A stretch of 64,000 nucleotides of DNA. Origin: Providencia rettgeri (lineage in GTDB: Bacteria > Pseudomonadota > Gammaproteobacteria > Enterobacterales > Enterobacteriaceae). Position 1 is the first letter of the stretch. Each line of letters starts with the position of its first letter. The notes beneath the pieces are model-generated. The model was not told the origin of the DNA, did no database searches, and saw only the letters and a list, made by a program, of their open reading frames with translations. Both the position numbers and the translations under genes were made by a program. Positions 45,198 through 55,639 of the stretch are shown here, in pieces. The stretch spans positions 2,728,001-2,792,000 of the forward strand of contig NZ_CP059348.1 in NCBI RefSeq assembly GCF_013702265.1. Reading direction: 5' to 3'.

Positions 45198-45226
45198 CAA
45201 AAAACCCCACTTTTGAGGGGTTTTAT
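45198..45226 (-). terminator. terminator of the csp-zinc ribbon unit
   Basis: AAACCCC ... GGGGTTT hairpin (AAAACCCCTCAAAAGTGGGG on the minus strand) followed by T tract, about 15 bp after the zinc-ribbon stop codon. Confidence 0.7.
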
Positions 45227-45240
45227 AATCTATATGTTAT

Positions 45241-45357
45241 TTAAGCTGGCTTCATATTGGATTTACAAAAAATACATTTAGCGCCATATGGATTGCTTTT
45301 TGATACATCAAAGTGATAGCGTCTATATTGAGATCCCTTACAACAAGGGCATCTCAT
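45241..45357 (-). CDS. 38-residue zinc-ribbon protein
   Basis: MRCPCCKGSQYRRYHFDVSK then CIFCKSNMKPA: two CxxC pairs (CPCC and CIFC) forming a zinc ribbon. It starts 12 bp after the cold-shock gene stop and shares its terminator, so it is probably co-expressed. Function unknown; small zinc ribbons after csp genes recur in enterobacterial prophages. Confidence 0.6.
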   Translation of the reverse strand: MRCPCCKGSQYRRYHFDVSKSNPYGAKCIFCKSNMKPA

Positions 45358-45369
45358 ATTAATGTTGTC

Positions 45370-45582
45370 TTAAAGTGCCACCACATTAGCAGCCGCTGGA
45401 CCTTTTGCGCCATTTTCTACCGAAAAGCTGACTTTTTGTCCATCATATAATGTTTTGAAATCATCGCTTTGAATCGCAGAGAAGTGAACAAATACATCTT
45501 TGCTCCCATCTTCAGGAGAGATGAAACCAAAACCTTTAGATTCGTTAAACCACTTTACTAAACCTGTCATTGTATTAGACAT
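45370..45582 (-). CDS. cold-shock protein (CspA family)
   Basis: 70 aa single OB-fold RNA/DNA-binding protein. [20 protein letters not shown] (RNP1 KGFGFI), then [20 protein letters not shown] (RNP2 VFVHF). Start chosen at the ATG 45582 with AAGGAA upstream (a longer frame to 45618 would bury this site). A long 5' leader is likely. Paralogue of the housekeeping csp genes carried by the island/prophage segment. Confidence 0.88.
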   Translation of the reverse strand: MSNTMTGLVKWFNESKGFGFISPEDGSKDVFVHFSAIQSDDFKTLYDGQKVSFSVENGAKGPAAANVVAL

Positions 45583-46099
45583 AGAATTTCCTTTAATTTT
45601 TTGATTGCCATAAGGCATAGATGAGGTTTGATTTTTATTTTTACTTATGGGAATTAATTATAAGGAATTCGCAATGAAGGGGTATCTTAGATAACGCTAA
45701 ATGGTGAACAACTTTAAACTGACTAGCATAAATAGGCCTGTACTTCCAAACCGATGACTTGATTAAGCCATACAAACACTGGGATAGCAAATTTAATTTT
45801 CACTCTCACCATAAAAGCGTTGATTTTGCTTAAGACACCACACATTCATCATCAATAACTTTTCCAAACAAATCATATTGATAGCAAACTTATTATCAAT
45901 CCAATTATTTTTGCAATAGTATTGATTTGATTAACTGAGGTTACATATGAAAAATCCTCGCTAGGTGACTTATGTAAATATGAATGATTTCGTTCATCCC
46001 GACAGTTATACGCTAACATAGCTTTTATGTTCAATATTCATATGACTGGAAGAACCAATCATATGAATAACTTTGAAATTCTGAGAATTATTTTTAATA
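45583..46099. other. csp leader and non-coding gap
   Basis: About 500 bp. The part next to csp probably holds its promoter and a long 5' UTR as in cspA-type genes. No other gene recognised; a few degenerate inverted repeats only. Confidence 0.4.
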
Positions 46100-47095
46100 T
46101 CATAACCCATATCGCAGTCTTAATGACTGAGGATAAGGATGGAAATATTTTTGATTATTCAAATAGTTATCAGGGTACTCAGATAAATAGTGCGTAATTA
46201 ATGTTAATGGAGCCAATAAAGGCTGTGTTCCTTGGCGGTATTCGAGGATTAACTTACTCAATGCTTGCCTTTGGTTTGATGTCAGATAGCGTTTAAAGTA
46301 ACCTTGGATATGCATAAGCACATTAGTGTGATTGCGCCTAGTCGCTTGGTGTTGTAATAAATTCATAAACTTATTTCGATACTCATCAAAATAAGAGTCG
46401 ATTGAATCCCATTCATTGTTACTAGCAACAAAACGACCAAGTTCTCGATAAAGAGGTTGTGAATGAGCCAATAAAAGGAGCTTATATCGAGTATGAAAGT
46501 CGATTAATGAGTGACGATTGAAGGCGTTTTTCTTTAGTTCATTTAGCTCATGAAGAGCAAATACCCGTATAATAAAATTTTCTCGAATATGAGGATCGCT
46601 TAACCTGCCATCTTCCTCAACAGGCAACCAAGGCATTGCTTTGAATAATTGTTCAGTAAAAAGCCCCATTCCAGACTTTTTATTACCATTGCCAACTGAA
46701 TCATATACTCGAACCCTTTCCAAGCCACAGCTAGGTGAGTTTTTACATACAATATAACCACTTAAATCTGAAAGCCTACTCAAATAGTCAGTCGAAAACT
46801 GAAGCATCTCTTCAGTTAAATCGCCTTCACGACCATCGCTGAATTTGAGTCTAACGCTATTTTCGTCAGATTTAACTAGCCTCAATGCAGGTCTAGGTGT
46901 TGGTAAACCAATCGCCATTTCCGGGCATGCTTGTTGGTATTCGAAATAATCTGATAACTCATCTACAGCAAAGTGAAAGCGCTTATGACCACCATCAAAT
47001 CTAACGCTATCACCCAATAAGCATGAGCTAATACCTACAGTGATTTTTTTATCTGATGTATTGCTTATATCACTAGAGGTAAGAAGATTAACCAT
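46100..47095 (-). CDS. DUF523-DUF1722 fusion protein (YbgA-like)
   Basis: 331 aa from the ATG at 47095 (AGGTGG six bases upstream; an ATG at 47119 lacks a site). N-terminal DUF523 (about residues 15-160): VGISSCLLGDSVRFDGGHKR and IVCKNSPSCGLERVRVYD, with paired cysteines that may bind metal. C-terminal DUF1722 (about 190-310, YbgA domain): HTRYKLLLLAHSQPLYRELG. In many bacteria this protein is encoded next to photolyase (phrB); no photolyase is here. Function unknown, possibly DNA-repair related. Confidence 0.85.
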   Translation of the reverse strand: MVNLLTSSDISNTSDKKITVGISSCLLGDSVRFDGGHKRFHFAVDELSDYFEYQQACPEMAIGLPTPRPALRLVKSDENSVRLKFSDGREGDLTEEMLQFSTDYLSRLSDLSGYIVCKNSPSCGLERVRVYDSVGNGNKKSGMGLFTEQLFKAMPWLPVEEDGRLSDPHIRENFIIRVFALHELNELKKNAFNRHSLIDFHTRYKLLLLAHSQPLYRELGRFVASNNEWDSIDSYFDEYRNKFMNLLQHQATRRNHTNVLMHIQGYFKRYLTSNQRQALSKLILEYRQGTQPLLAPLTLITHYLSEYPDNYLNNQKYFHPYPQSLRLRYGL

Positions 47096-47276
47096 TATTG
47101 CCACCTTATATGAAATCACTTATATACGAAATTGATTTATAATAATAATTGAATTCATATTAGTAACATTGCACTTTATTTACTAGCTTTATAAATCACT
47201 ACTCCACACTCTAATAAAACAAACAAAAAAGCCCCTCTGAAGTGAGACTCATAAACTGCTGACGTTGTAGTCATTC

Positions 47277-47414
47277 TTAGGCTATTCTAGAGCTAATGAA
47301 ACCACTCAGTAGTCATCGGGAGTTTATCTTCCCAAGCCGTATCAAGCCTACCCAACCAATGAACAGTCAAACCGTCAATGCGGCTTTAAAGCGTGCCGAA
47401 TTCTGTGGTGTGTT
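47277..47414 (+). pseudogene. fragment of a P4-type integrase gene
   Basis: About 138 bp, nearly identical to bases 17638-17775 of the island integrase (LELMKPLSGNREFIFPSRIK region and the following MNSQTVNAALKRA). The middle 60 bp are identical; the edges differ. A leftover of a second, related integrase and therefore of another integrated element. Confidence 0.85.
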
Positions 47415-47514
47415 GGTAGACTGGAGATCTAAGGGTCCAGTCTAAAAAGCAACCAATCGGGAATATAAATAATAATATTATCATCAAAAACTTAGCGCCT
47501 ATTGTGTATCTCAT
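47386..47514 (-). CDS. short hydrophobic ORF with chimeric 3' end
   Basis: 42 aa: MRYTIGAKFLMIILLFIFPI then GCFLDWTLRSPV, after which the frame enters the integrase fragment on its opposite strand. One membrane helix; weak ribosome binding site. It may be the truncated start of a small membrane protein gene. Confidence 0.3.
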   Translation of the reverse strand: MRYTIGAKFLMIILLFIFPIGCFLDWTLRSPVYQHTTEFGTL

Positions 47515-47600
47515 TTTCTCTGCTCTACCTGAATAGAAAATATTAAATCGAGTGAACATCCCGCTGATAATCTGAAAACAAATATCAGTCGAACTAATAT

Positions 47601-47837
47601 TCAAAGATAATCTTTTTCTGACGGAAATAGAGTAACCATTAACTCTTTTGGCGATATATCCAACACCTTGCAATAACGAAGTATTGTTTCAATTGAAAGA
47701 CAGCATACCCCTCTTTCATATCGGGATATTTGTTGTTGGCTGACGCTCATTTTTTTCGCAACTTCTATTCCCGTCAATGATTCAGAAATACGTTTACTCC
47801 TAAAAAACTCACCTAATACAGCATTAATATTTCTCAT
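47601..47837 (-). CDS. XRE-family regulator, MrpJ-like
   Basis: 78 aa, almost entirely a helix-turn-helix: FFRSKRISESLTGIEVAKKM then SVSQQQISRYERGVCCLSIE and TILRYCKVLDISPKELM. The SQQQISRYE motif is shared with the regulator at 26.8 kb, so the island carries two of this type. No fimbrial genes adjoin this copy. Confidence 0.72.
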   Translation of the reverse strand: MRNINAVLGEFFRSKRISESLTGIEVAKKMSVSQQQISRYERGVCCLSIETILRYCKVLDISPKELMVTLFPSEKDYL

Positions 47838-48026
47838 ATCATTTAAACCTATCTATATGACATTAAATGTTTTATGTATATTCTAAATTACCAAGGTTAT
47901 TTTTGGTTGTGACTTTCAGTCTGTATGATAGCATAGTACACATTTTAGGTGTACCATTAATTGCAAATAAGGTGTATCAACTCGGACTATTCCAACCCAA
48001 TAACCGCTTAAAAATGGCAACCCGCA

Positions 48027-48480
48027 ATGATCTCTAACAAAACAAATAATTTTTTTGAAAGCCCTTTTAAGGGGATCCCTTTAGACAAACAATAACCAAT
48101 AAAAATATCATCGTTGGTCGATACAGTTATTACTCCGGTTACTACCACGCCCATGACTTCAATGATTGTGTTCGCTATCTGCTGCCTGATACCGAAGTGG
48201 ATAAATTAATCATAGTCAGTTTTTGCTCTATTGGATCGTGAGCTTCTTTTATCATGGCGGGAAACCAAGGTCATCAGCATGATTGAGTAAGCACATTCCC
48301 TTTTAACTGGCTAGAGGGTTATCCTGAGTTTGAATCTGCGAATAATGTTTACATCCCCTCTGGAGATACTGTCATCGGCAAGGATGTTTGGATAGTTACG
48401 GAATCGATGATAATGCTGGGTGTACATATCGGTGATGGTGCAATCATTGGTAGTAGGGCACTTATCACACACGATGTTCT
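48027..48480 (+). pseudogene. CatB-type chloramphenicol/xenobiotic acetyltransferase, decayed
   Basis: Left-handed beta-helix acetyltransferase with several stops. Starts [16 protein letters not shown]; after a frameshift [20 protein letters not shown] and [20 protein letters not shown], then TGA for Gly, FIMAGNQGHQHD, TGA for Trp, [40 protein letters not shown] and [18 protein letters not shown]. The order and spacing match CatB (xenobiotic acetyltransferase, about 210 aa). It is cut by the IS3-type copy at 48480. Not functional. Confidence 0.75.
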
Positions 48481-49035
48481 GATCTGCTTTAATCAAACAG
48501 GACACTTTAATAATGGAATATAATCCAATTATTGAGGTGTTAAATAAAAAAACGAACAAATAGATTTTATACCGTTGAGTTTAAGCAAGAGGCGGTCGCA
48601 TTAGTCACCGAGCAAGGTTATAGCTTGCCAAAAGCGGCAGATTCTTTAGGGATCACCGATCAATTACTTTATAACTGAAAAGCAAAATTTGATTCTGAGC
48701 AATCTGGTAGCAGCATGAATTCTGATGAGAGAGCTGAGCTATTAAGGCTTCGAAAGAAAAATAAAGAACTTAGGATGGAGAAAGAGATCTTAAAAAAAGC
48801 CTGCGCCCTCCTGCTAAAGGAAACCAAGAGCGTTTAAAACGATTAAGCAATTATCATCACAATTTCCCGTGATGAAGCTCTGCAAGTTAATGACAATAAG
48901 TCGTTCTGCCTACTATACGTGGCTTAAACGCCCAGCAAAGTTGATCACCGCAGAACAACTTAGTCTGTACCGTAAAGCCAAAGCCATCTTTGGAGAGAGT
49001 CGAAATAGCTTAGGTTATAGAACGTTACGTAAACG
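48480..49035 (+). mobile_element. IS3-family remnant, copy 2
   Basis: Same left end as copy 1 (TGATCTGCTTTAATC). orfA lost its ATG (ATA at 48544) and has TGG to TGA in LLYN-stop-KAKF; the start of orfB (MKLCKLMTISRSAYYTWLKR then PAKLITAEQLSLYRKAKAIF) is present. Cut by IS1 copy 2 at 49036. Confidence 0.75.
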
Positions 49036-49582
49036 GGTCATGTATTCAATCCGGTGAATAGTCTGTAATATAGGGTCATTTACTGGAGAATATTCATGGC
49101 TAAAGTTGATGTAAGGTGCCCATTTTGTCAACAAACTCCCTCAGTGAAAAAACATGGCTTAGGGAGTACTGGCCATCAACGTTATCGTTGCCAAGATTGT
49201 TGCCGAAGCTTCCAAATTGATTATGAATATCGCACTTGCCAACCCGGTACTAAAGATAAAATTATCGACCTCACGATGAATAATGCAGGTATTCGAGATA
49301 CCGCTAGAGCCCTTCATATCAGTATTAATGCGGTTGTTCGTACTTTAAAAAACTCTCACCGAGGCAAGTAACTTCTTTACCCTTAGATAATTTGCACATT
49401 GAACTCCTTTGCGAAGTCGATGAACAGTGGTCTTTTGTGGCTAACAAGAAGCAACAACGCTGGCTATGGTATGCTTGGGAGCCTCGACTAAAACAGGTTA
49501 TTGCGCATATTTTTGGTTGTCGAAACAAGAAGATGCTACGCCAGTTACTGGGTTTACTCTCTCGGTTTAATGTGGCTTTTTG
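49036..49582 (+). mobile_element. IS1-family insertion sequence, copy 2 (right part deleted)
   Basis: Left end GGTCATGTATTCAAT. insA (49096-49371) is intact, 91 aa, with CPFC and CQDC zinc pairs. insB reads normally through LLGLLSRFNVAF and then stops, the rest and the right inverted repeat being gone. Confidence 0.82.
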
Positions 49583-49650
49583 AAGTTGTCAACTAATATT
49601 GGGCACGCCATTAGACTGTTTGTAGGAGAGCATAAAAATGTGTGGGGTAT

Positions 49651-49948
49651 TTACGCAGCCATTGTATCTAACTTAGTGCTACTTAGTTTAGGATACCAAC
49701 GGTAAAAGATGTCCTCTAATTCATCATTTAAAACGGCCACTCGGGTTTGTAAAAGATAATGTGCGCCTTCTTGGCTCCACTGCATTTGCTGTTTTTTTTG
49801 CCATTCGTTTTGCAATAACTTCATTTACTGTTGATTCCACAAATGCCGTTGAAATGGATTCACCATAGTGATACCGTTCCACATAATTTGGGGTCATAGC
49901 TTGGTTATTATCAATATAAGTTATCATTTCCCCTAAATACCGTACCAT
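49651..49948 (-). pseudogene. ISKra4-like transposase, C-terminal part
   Basis: Minus strand. ITYIDNNQAMTPNYVERYHY then GESISTAFVESTVNEVIAKR MAKK; after a frameshift, HYLLQTRVAVLNDELEDIFY and RWYPKLSSTKLDTMAA then stop at 49651. The STAFVESTVN-x-VI motif and LLQxR ending mark this transposase group. N-terminal part absent. Confidence 0.6.
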
Positions 49949-49989
49949 TTTTTGTACACAAGACAGTCTTAGTTTGGGTTATTTTCCGT

Positions 49990-50499
49990 TTTCCAAGCGG
50001 CCCCCTTGATCGCCCGGAGCTGGGACGTTTATTGATGGACAGTCACAGCAATGATATTTTTGGTCGAGCAAATAGACCGCCTGACACGTCTTAGTAACAG
50101 CGACTGGATGACGCTGAAAAAGCAGATAGAACAACACGAGCTGCGGATTGTAAGCCTAGATGTGCCCACCTCATGGCAGACGCTGTCAGATAAAGGTCCT
50201 TCGCAGTCTGATCCGATCACCCGTGCCGTAATAACCGCCATCAATAACATGCTTATCGACCTGATGGCCGCAATGTCGCATAAGGACTGGCTGAGTCGCC
50301 GGCAACGTCAAAAACAGGGAATTAACGGGCACATACGCTGGGAAAATACCGGGGCAAACAGACCGATCAGGAACAACATAAGAAAGTCCTATATTACCGA
50401 CAGGTCAAGAAACTTAGCATAAGAGAAACTGCTGAAGCCACCGGTTACAGCACATCTCAGGTCTGCAGAATTAAGGCCCTGTTCAGGCCTGAAAATTAA
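49990..50499 (+). pseudogene. serine recombinase (resolvase), 5'-truncated and frameshifted
   Basis: Begins RPELGRLLMDSHSND, shifts frame, continues LVEQIDRLTRLSNSDWMTLK, KQIEQHELRIVSLDVPTSWQ, DPITRAVITAINNMLIDLMA and AMSHKDWLSRRQRQKQGI, shifts again, and ends in the HTH part VLYYRQVKKLSIRETAEATG then YSTSQVCRIKALFRPEN. The catalytic serine region is missing. Lies beside frmB. Confidence 0.7.
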
Positions 50500-50526
50500 G
50501 CACATTTTCTGAGACTAGAAATCAAC

Positions 50527-51378
50527 TCATGCTGACAACCGGAGCCTTTTGGCATGGTAAGCAATGTGCTCACCAATAAAGCTAGAAATGAAATAATAGC
50601 TGTGGTCGTAGCCAGTATGATATCGGAATGACGTGTTGATGTTCATTTCTTTGCACACTCTTTCAAGACTTTTAGTGCGTAACTGCTCTTCATAAAAGGC
50701 GTCACTTAATCCCTGGTCAATAAAAATTTCTGGTAATTTCGCACCCTGTAAAATAAGACTGACGGGATCGTAGTGCTCCCACGTTTTTTTATTTTCACCC
50801 AGGTATGCGGTGAATGCCTGTTGTCCCCATGGCACCTGAGAAGGTGATACTATTGGTGAAAATGCCGATACACTCACATATTCATCAGGGTTTCGCAGCG
50901 ACAGAACCAACGCTCCCAGTCCCCCCATGGAGTGACCGAATATTGATTTCCTTGATGTTACAGGTAAATTCTTCATGACAACATCCGGAAGCTCATGGAG
51001 AATATAGTCATACATCCTGTAATGCGTATTCCACGGATGTTCCGTCGCGTTCAGATAAAATCCGGCACCCTGGCCCAGATCGTAGCTGTCAGCATCTGCG
51101 ACATGCTCTCCACGGGGACTGGTATCAGGAACAACGACGATGATGTTGTTCTTGGCAGCATAATGCTGCATACCCGATTTGGTGATGAAATTCTGCTCCG
51201 TACAGGTCAGACCCGAGAGCCAGTATAGCACCGGTAGTTTTTCTGTTACTGCTTTGGGCGGAAGATAAACACCGAAATTCATCTCACAATTAAGTGTTTG
51301 TGAATTATGGCGGTATACGTTTTGCCAGCCGCCAACGCTGGCATGGTGCTCGATGAGTTCCATCAGTCTCTGTCTCAT
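50527..51378 (-). CDS. frmB: S-formylglutathione hydrolase FrmB
   Basis: Hydrolyses S-formylglutathione to formate and glutathione, the last step of formaldehyde detoxification. Alpha/beta hydrolase (esterase D family): YWLSGLTCTEQNFITKSGMQ, then the nucleophile elbow GHSMGGLGALVL (Ser about residue 151) and the Asp/His partners (DQGLSDAFYEEQL; GYDHSYYFISSFIGEH). 283 aa with the ATG at 51378 (AGGGGA upstream); the ATG at 51363 gives the E. coli-like MELIEHHASVGGWQNVYR and may be the true start. Last gene of the frm operon. Confidence 0.92.
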   Translation of the reverse strand: MRQRLMELIEHHASVGGWQNVYRHNSQTLNCEMNFGVYLPPKAVTEKLPVLYWLSGLTCTEQNFITKSGMQHYAAKNNIIVVVPDTSPRGEHVADADSYDLGQGAGFYLNATEHPWNTHYRMYDYILHELPDVVMKNLPVTSRKSIFGHSMGGLGALVLSLRNPDEYVSVSAFSPIVSPSQVPWGQQAFTAYLGENKKTWEHYDPVSLILQGAKLPEIFIDQGLSDAFYEEQLRTKSLERVCKEMNINTSFRYHTGYDHSYYFISSFIGEHIAYHAKRLRLSA

Positions 51379-51428
51379 GGTTATTTCCCCTGACAGGAAG
51401 TCAGAGGAGGTATCTTTATAGCCAGACG

Positions 51429-51827
51429 TCAGATGAACGTATAAGCCGTGATTTTGTTACCCGCAGGGTCTCGCAGGTAGGCTGCATAAGCTCCAAGGAG
51501 ATGGCTGCGCTGGCCAGGCTGACCTTCTTCTTTCCCTCCGGCGGCAAGGCCCGCGGCGTGGAAATCATCAACTTTTTCGGGACTTGCAGCTGCAAAGCCG
51601 ACAGTTACGCCGTTGGCCAATGGCGCTTCACCATTGCCCGGACGTGCAATAATAAAGGCTGGCTTTTCGCGACCATAAAGTACCCAGCCATTACCAAACG
51701 GGCCGAAGTTATTGATGCCAAGCGTACCGAGGACAGCATCGTAAAAATCAGCGGATTTTTCAACATCGGATGCACCGATGAAGACGTGGGAAAAAACGTC
51801 ATTACCAGAAATTACAGGTGTTGCCAT
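51429..51827 (-). CDS. VOC-family protein of the frm operon
   Basis: 132 aa glyoxalase/vicinal-oxygen-chelate fold: DVFSHVFIGASDVEKSADFY (metal-ligand His) and the second half GQRSHLLGAYAAYLRDPAGN KITAYTF. It lies between frmA and frmB, where E. coli K-12 has no such gene, but frm clusters of other enterobacteria and plasmids carry one. Probably acts on a glutathione adduct; the substrate is unknown. High G+C like its neighbours. Confidence 0.82.
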   Translation of the reverse strand: MATPVISGNDVFSHVFIGASDVEKSADFYDAVLGTLGINNFGPFGNGWVLYGREKPAFIIARPGNGEAPLANGVTVGFAAASPEKVDDFHAAGLAAGGKEEGQPGQRSHLLGAYAAYLRDPAGNKITAYTFI

Positions 51828-51868
51828 GATCCATTTCCTTCAATTGGTTTGACTCAGTTAAGACGCTA

Positions 51869-53008
<1,140 letters not shown>

Positions 53009-53284
53009 CTATTTAAGATAGGCACGAACCAGTTCAATCGTATCGTCAACGGATTTACTGATTTCATGACTGTAGCTGTCATTCTGGTCAAAGGTTTCCC
53101 GTATGTGGCTCTCAAGCACCTCTGCCATAAGACCGTTAGTTGCTCCGCGAACGGCAGCTATCTGCTGAAGAACGGAACGGCATTCAGCACCATTTTCCAG
53201 CGCTCTTTCCAGAGCATCAATCTGCCCCCGAATACGGCGAACCCGGGTCAGGACTTTTTTTTTCTCTTCAGGAGTACTGGGCAT
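53009..53284 (-). CDS. frmR: formaldehyde-sensing repressor FrmR (CsoR/RcnR family)
   Basis: 91 aa, four-helix DUF156 protein. [20 protein letters not shown] at the start (Pro2, which reacts with formaldehyde in E. coli FrmR), Cys near residue 35 in [17 protein letters not shown], and the conserved helix [18 protein letters not shown] with His near 60. Pro2 and the Cys together fit formaldehyde rather than metal sensing. First gene of the operon; its operator is seen upstream. Confidence 0.9.
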   Translation of the reverse strand: MPSTPEEKKKVLTRVRRIRGQIDALERALENGAECRSVLQQIAAVRGATNGLMAEVLESHIRETFDQNDSYSHEISKSVDDTIELVRAYLK

Positions 53285-53311
53285 TGTTTACCTCACTATT
53301 TTTGACTTTAT

Positions 53312-53362
53312 ATACTATAGTAGAGTATGTTATTATTGTCAATATATACTCCACCATAGTAT
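53312..53362 (-). promoter_or_regulatory. FrmR operator/promoter
   Basis: Two 17-bp half-sites, ATACTATAGTAGAGTAT (53312-53328) and ATACTCCACCATAGTAT (53346-53362), are inverted copies of each other with two mismatches, 17 bp apart. They lie 28-78 bp upstream of the frmR ATG, overlapping where the promoter should be. Confidence 0.75.
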
Positions 53363-53545
53363 TTTGGCAAGGCATAACTTTTTATATTTATTGTATTAAT
53401 CATTCGGTTATGTTGTTGCTTGCTGTAATTCGATCGGAAGGAAAGGTGCTTATCTATACGGATACAGAATTTTGGGCATAGGCGGTTCAGTTAAATTTCG
53501 CCAGAGATTGGCTCTTTGAGGGTCAAAAAATGAGCCTAACGTACA

Positions 53546-53668
53546 ATGATTTTCGATATCCAAACTGACTCCCTACTTGAACGAATTGAGTTTGGAGCAA
53601 GCATAAGTGCTATTGCCTGGGAATTCAGTACAACACGACAAACAATTCTGAGAGTTAAAGCAAGATAG
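53546..53668 (+). pseudogene. C-terminal HTH of a serine recombinase/invertase
   Basis: Frame MIFDIQTDSLLERIEFGASI then SAIAWEFSTTRQTILRVKAR and stop, matching the Hin/Pin-type C-terminal helix-turn-helix. Catalytic domain missing. Together with the resolvase remnant at 50.0-50.5 kb it brackets the frm genes. Confidence 0.55.
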
Positions 53669-53694
53669 CAACCGCTTGTTTAAAAAATAGTCTT

Positions 53695-54570
53695 AGAACC
53701 TATCCCAAAAGGAATTATCGTATAATATAATTAATTACGATAATTTCTGAGGGCAACGTATGGCAGGCAACAAGTGACAAATTAGCGATGAACTCTGGGA
53801 TAAAATAGCTCCTCTCATCCCGGAGCATAGTACTCAACACCCGCTGGGTATGCACCGCAAGCGGGTTGATAATCGCGCTGCAATGAACGCCATTTTCTTC
53901 GTACTCAGGACGGGTTGCCAGTGGAATGTGCTAAATGCCACCGGTATATGCTCGTCAAGCTCTGCTCATCGCCGATTTCAGGAGTGGCGGGATGCTGGAG
54001 TATTTGAACGCTTCTGGCAAAACGGGTTGCTTGCTTGCGAACAGTTGGACGCTATTGACTGGTCGTGGCTGTCGATGGATGGTTGTATGACCAAATCACC
54101 GCTGGCAGGCTCAAAAAAACAGGCAGGAACCCAACAGACCGGGGGGAACGGGGCGTAAAGCGCAGTCTGATGACCGATGCGAACGGATTGCCCCTCTCTG
54201 TGGTGGTAGCGGGAGCAAATACGCACGACATAAAGCTGGTTGCAGATACGCTCGATGCCCTCCAGACGGGCAGACCGGGCAAGAGGCTCCGGTTGTGCAT
54301 GGACAAAGGGTATAAAGCGGAATGGTTGGGATCGTATCTGAAAAGTCGTCGCTATGAGCCTGATATCCAGTCACGGAAGTATGAATCAGAAGCCATCAAA
54401 AACACGGATTTTAAGGCCCACCGCTGGGTTGTAGAGAGAACACACAGTTGAATGAATCGCTACCGTCGTGTCCTGACTCGTTGGGAGAAAAAGGTCGAAA
54501 ATTATGAGGCGATGCTGCATTTTGTCTGTGGTCTCATCGTCTGGAATAAAGTCCTATTGAGATAGGCTCT
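53695..54570 (+). mobile_element. IS5-family (IS427-group) insertion sequence, inactive
   Basis: 876 bp. Inverted repeats AGAACCTATCCCAAAAGGA and, from the right end inward, AGAGCCTATCTCAATAGGA. Two overlapping transposase frames: the first (from ATG 53760) has CGA to TGA after five codons (MAGNK-stop), then ISDELWDKIAPLIPEH and TGCQWNVL; the second (to 54543) carries SLMTDANGLPLSVVVAGANT HD and has Trp to TGA in ERTHS-stop-MNRYRRVLTRWE. Confidence 0.82.
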
Positions 54571-55135
54571 AAAGCGGAAAATATACCCGCAATAATACCA
54601 GCATATATTGCTATACAAATATGCTTAGAGCTTTTCTTTGTCAATTTAAATAGATCAATCATTATACATACACGCTTTATGAATAGATATTATGAATATA
54701 GTAGAGAAAAGAGAAATTGTTTATTATTAGTATAATTATTATTTTTAATATATTGGGATGCTTTAAGCATAGTAACAAAAGATGGCTCATTAAATATAAA
54801 TAAAAAATCAACGACAATAAAAAATTCAATCGATACCCCTGCTCAGATCCCTGAGTAATTGTCATAGGGTTTAGCCAGTCAGCCTTGACATGCATCAGAA
54901 TGAAAAAGTAACTCCTAGCTTTGCGTGTGGATTTCAAGAACGGCAGACCTACCACTTGAAATTACTTTATCGTTATAGAGAAAAATTGAAGATATATTTT
55001 TATTATTTCAATAATCCGACACATAATATTCATCAAAAAACAATATTCAAATATTGATTATTTTGTTTTTTAAAATAATAAGTTATATTAAAATAAGCAT
55101 TAGGCAAGTCTCACTAAAAACAATGAGGATATTTT
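54571..55135. other. non-coding gap between IS and hdeA
   Basis: AT-rich. A minus-strand frame of 92 codons (54677-54955) has no ribosome binding site and no recognised domain. The hdeA promoter should lie in the last 100 bp; AATGAGGA before the ATG is its ribosome binding site. Confidence 0.4.
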
Positions 55136-55438
55136 ATGAAAAAAATATTATTTGCTAGCATCATTGCAACATCGTTAATGACCACTTCAGCTTTCGCCGC
55201 AACAGATGCAAAACCTGTATCTCAATGGACATGCGAAGATTTCTTAGCGATCGATGATGCATTTTATCCAACAGCAATTGGTGCTGCTGAGATTATTACC
55301 CAGAAAGGTAAGGTAGAAGATCCTACTTTAGATATTAGTGGTATTGAAACATCCACTCCGTTAATTGTTGAATCTTGCAAAAAAGCCCCCAAAGAATCAT
55401 TTATTCAAAAAGTCGAAGCTCATTTGAAAAAAATGTAA
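55136..55438 (+). CDS. hdeA: acid-stress chaperone HdeA
   Basis: Periplasmic chaperone that unfolds at very low pH and prevents aggregation. 100 aa: signal peptide MKKILFASIIATSLMTTSAF ending AFA; mature SQWTCEDFLAIDDAFYPTAI, DPTLDISGIETSTPLIVESC. The two cysteines (WTCEDF and VESCKK) form the family disulfide. The WTCEDFLA and PTA-x-G-x-AE features are HdeA-like rather than HdeB-like. A terminator follows. Island-borne acid resistance gene. Confidence 0.86.
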   Translation: MKKILFASIIATSLMTTSAFAATDAKPVSQWTCEDFLAIDDAFYPTAIGAAEIITQKGKVEDPTLDISGIETSTPLIVESCKKAPKESFIQKVEAHLKKM

Positions 55439-55444
55439 TCTAAA

Positions 55445-55476
55445 GACCCCACCCCTCTGGTGGGGTTTTCTTTTAT
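55445..55476 (+). terminator. terminator after hdeA
   Basis: ACCCCACC CCTC TGGTGGGGT followed by TTTCTTTTATT. Confidence 0.8.
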
Positions 55477-55639
55477 TGTGCATAACTACACATGTAACTA
55501 TGAACAATCTTAACAGCAAGTCTTATGTTTGTTTTAGGTATAAAGCCTGACATTACTGACGTGTCTATAACACGTGTAATATGATATGCTTATACTTCGG
55601 GATGCTATTCCTTTTAAGACTCACCGATCTGCATTAGTT

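Noticed and set aside
54677-54955. 92-codon minus-strand frame before hdeA
   Set aside because: No ribosome binding site; hydrophobicity follows from AT-rich sequence; no family resemblance.
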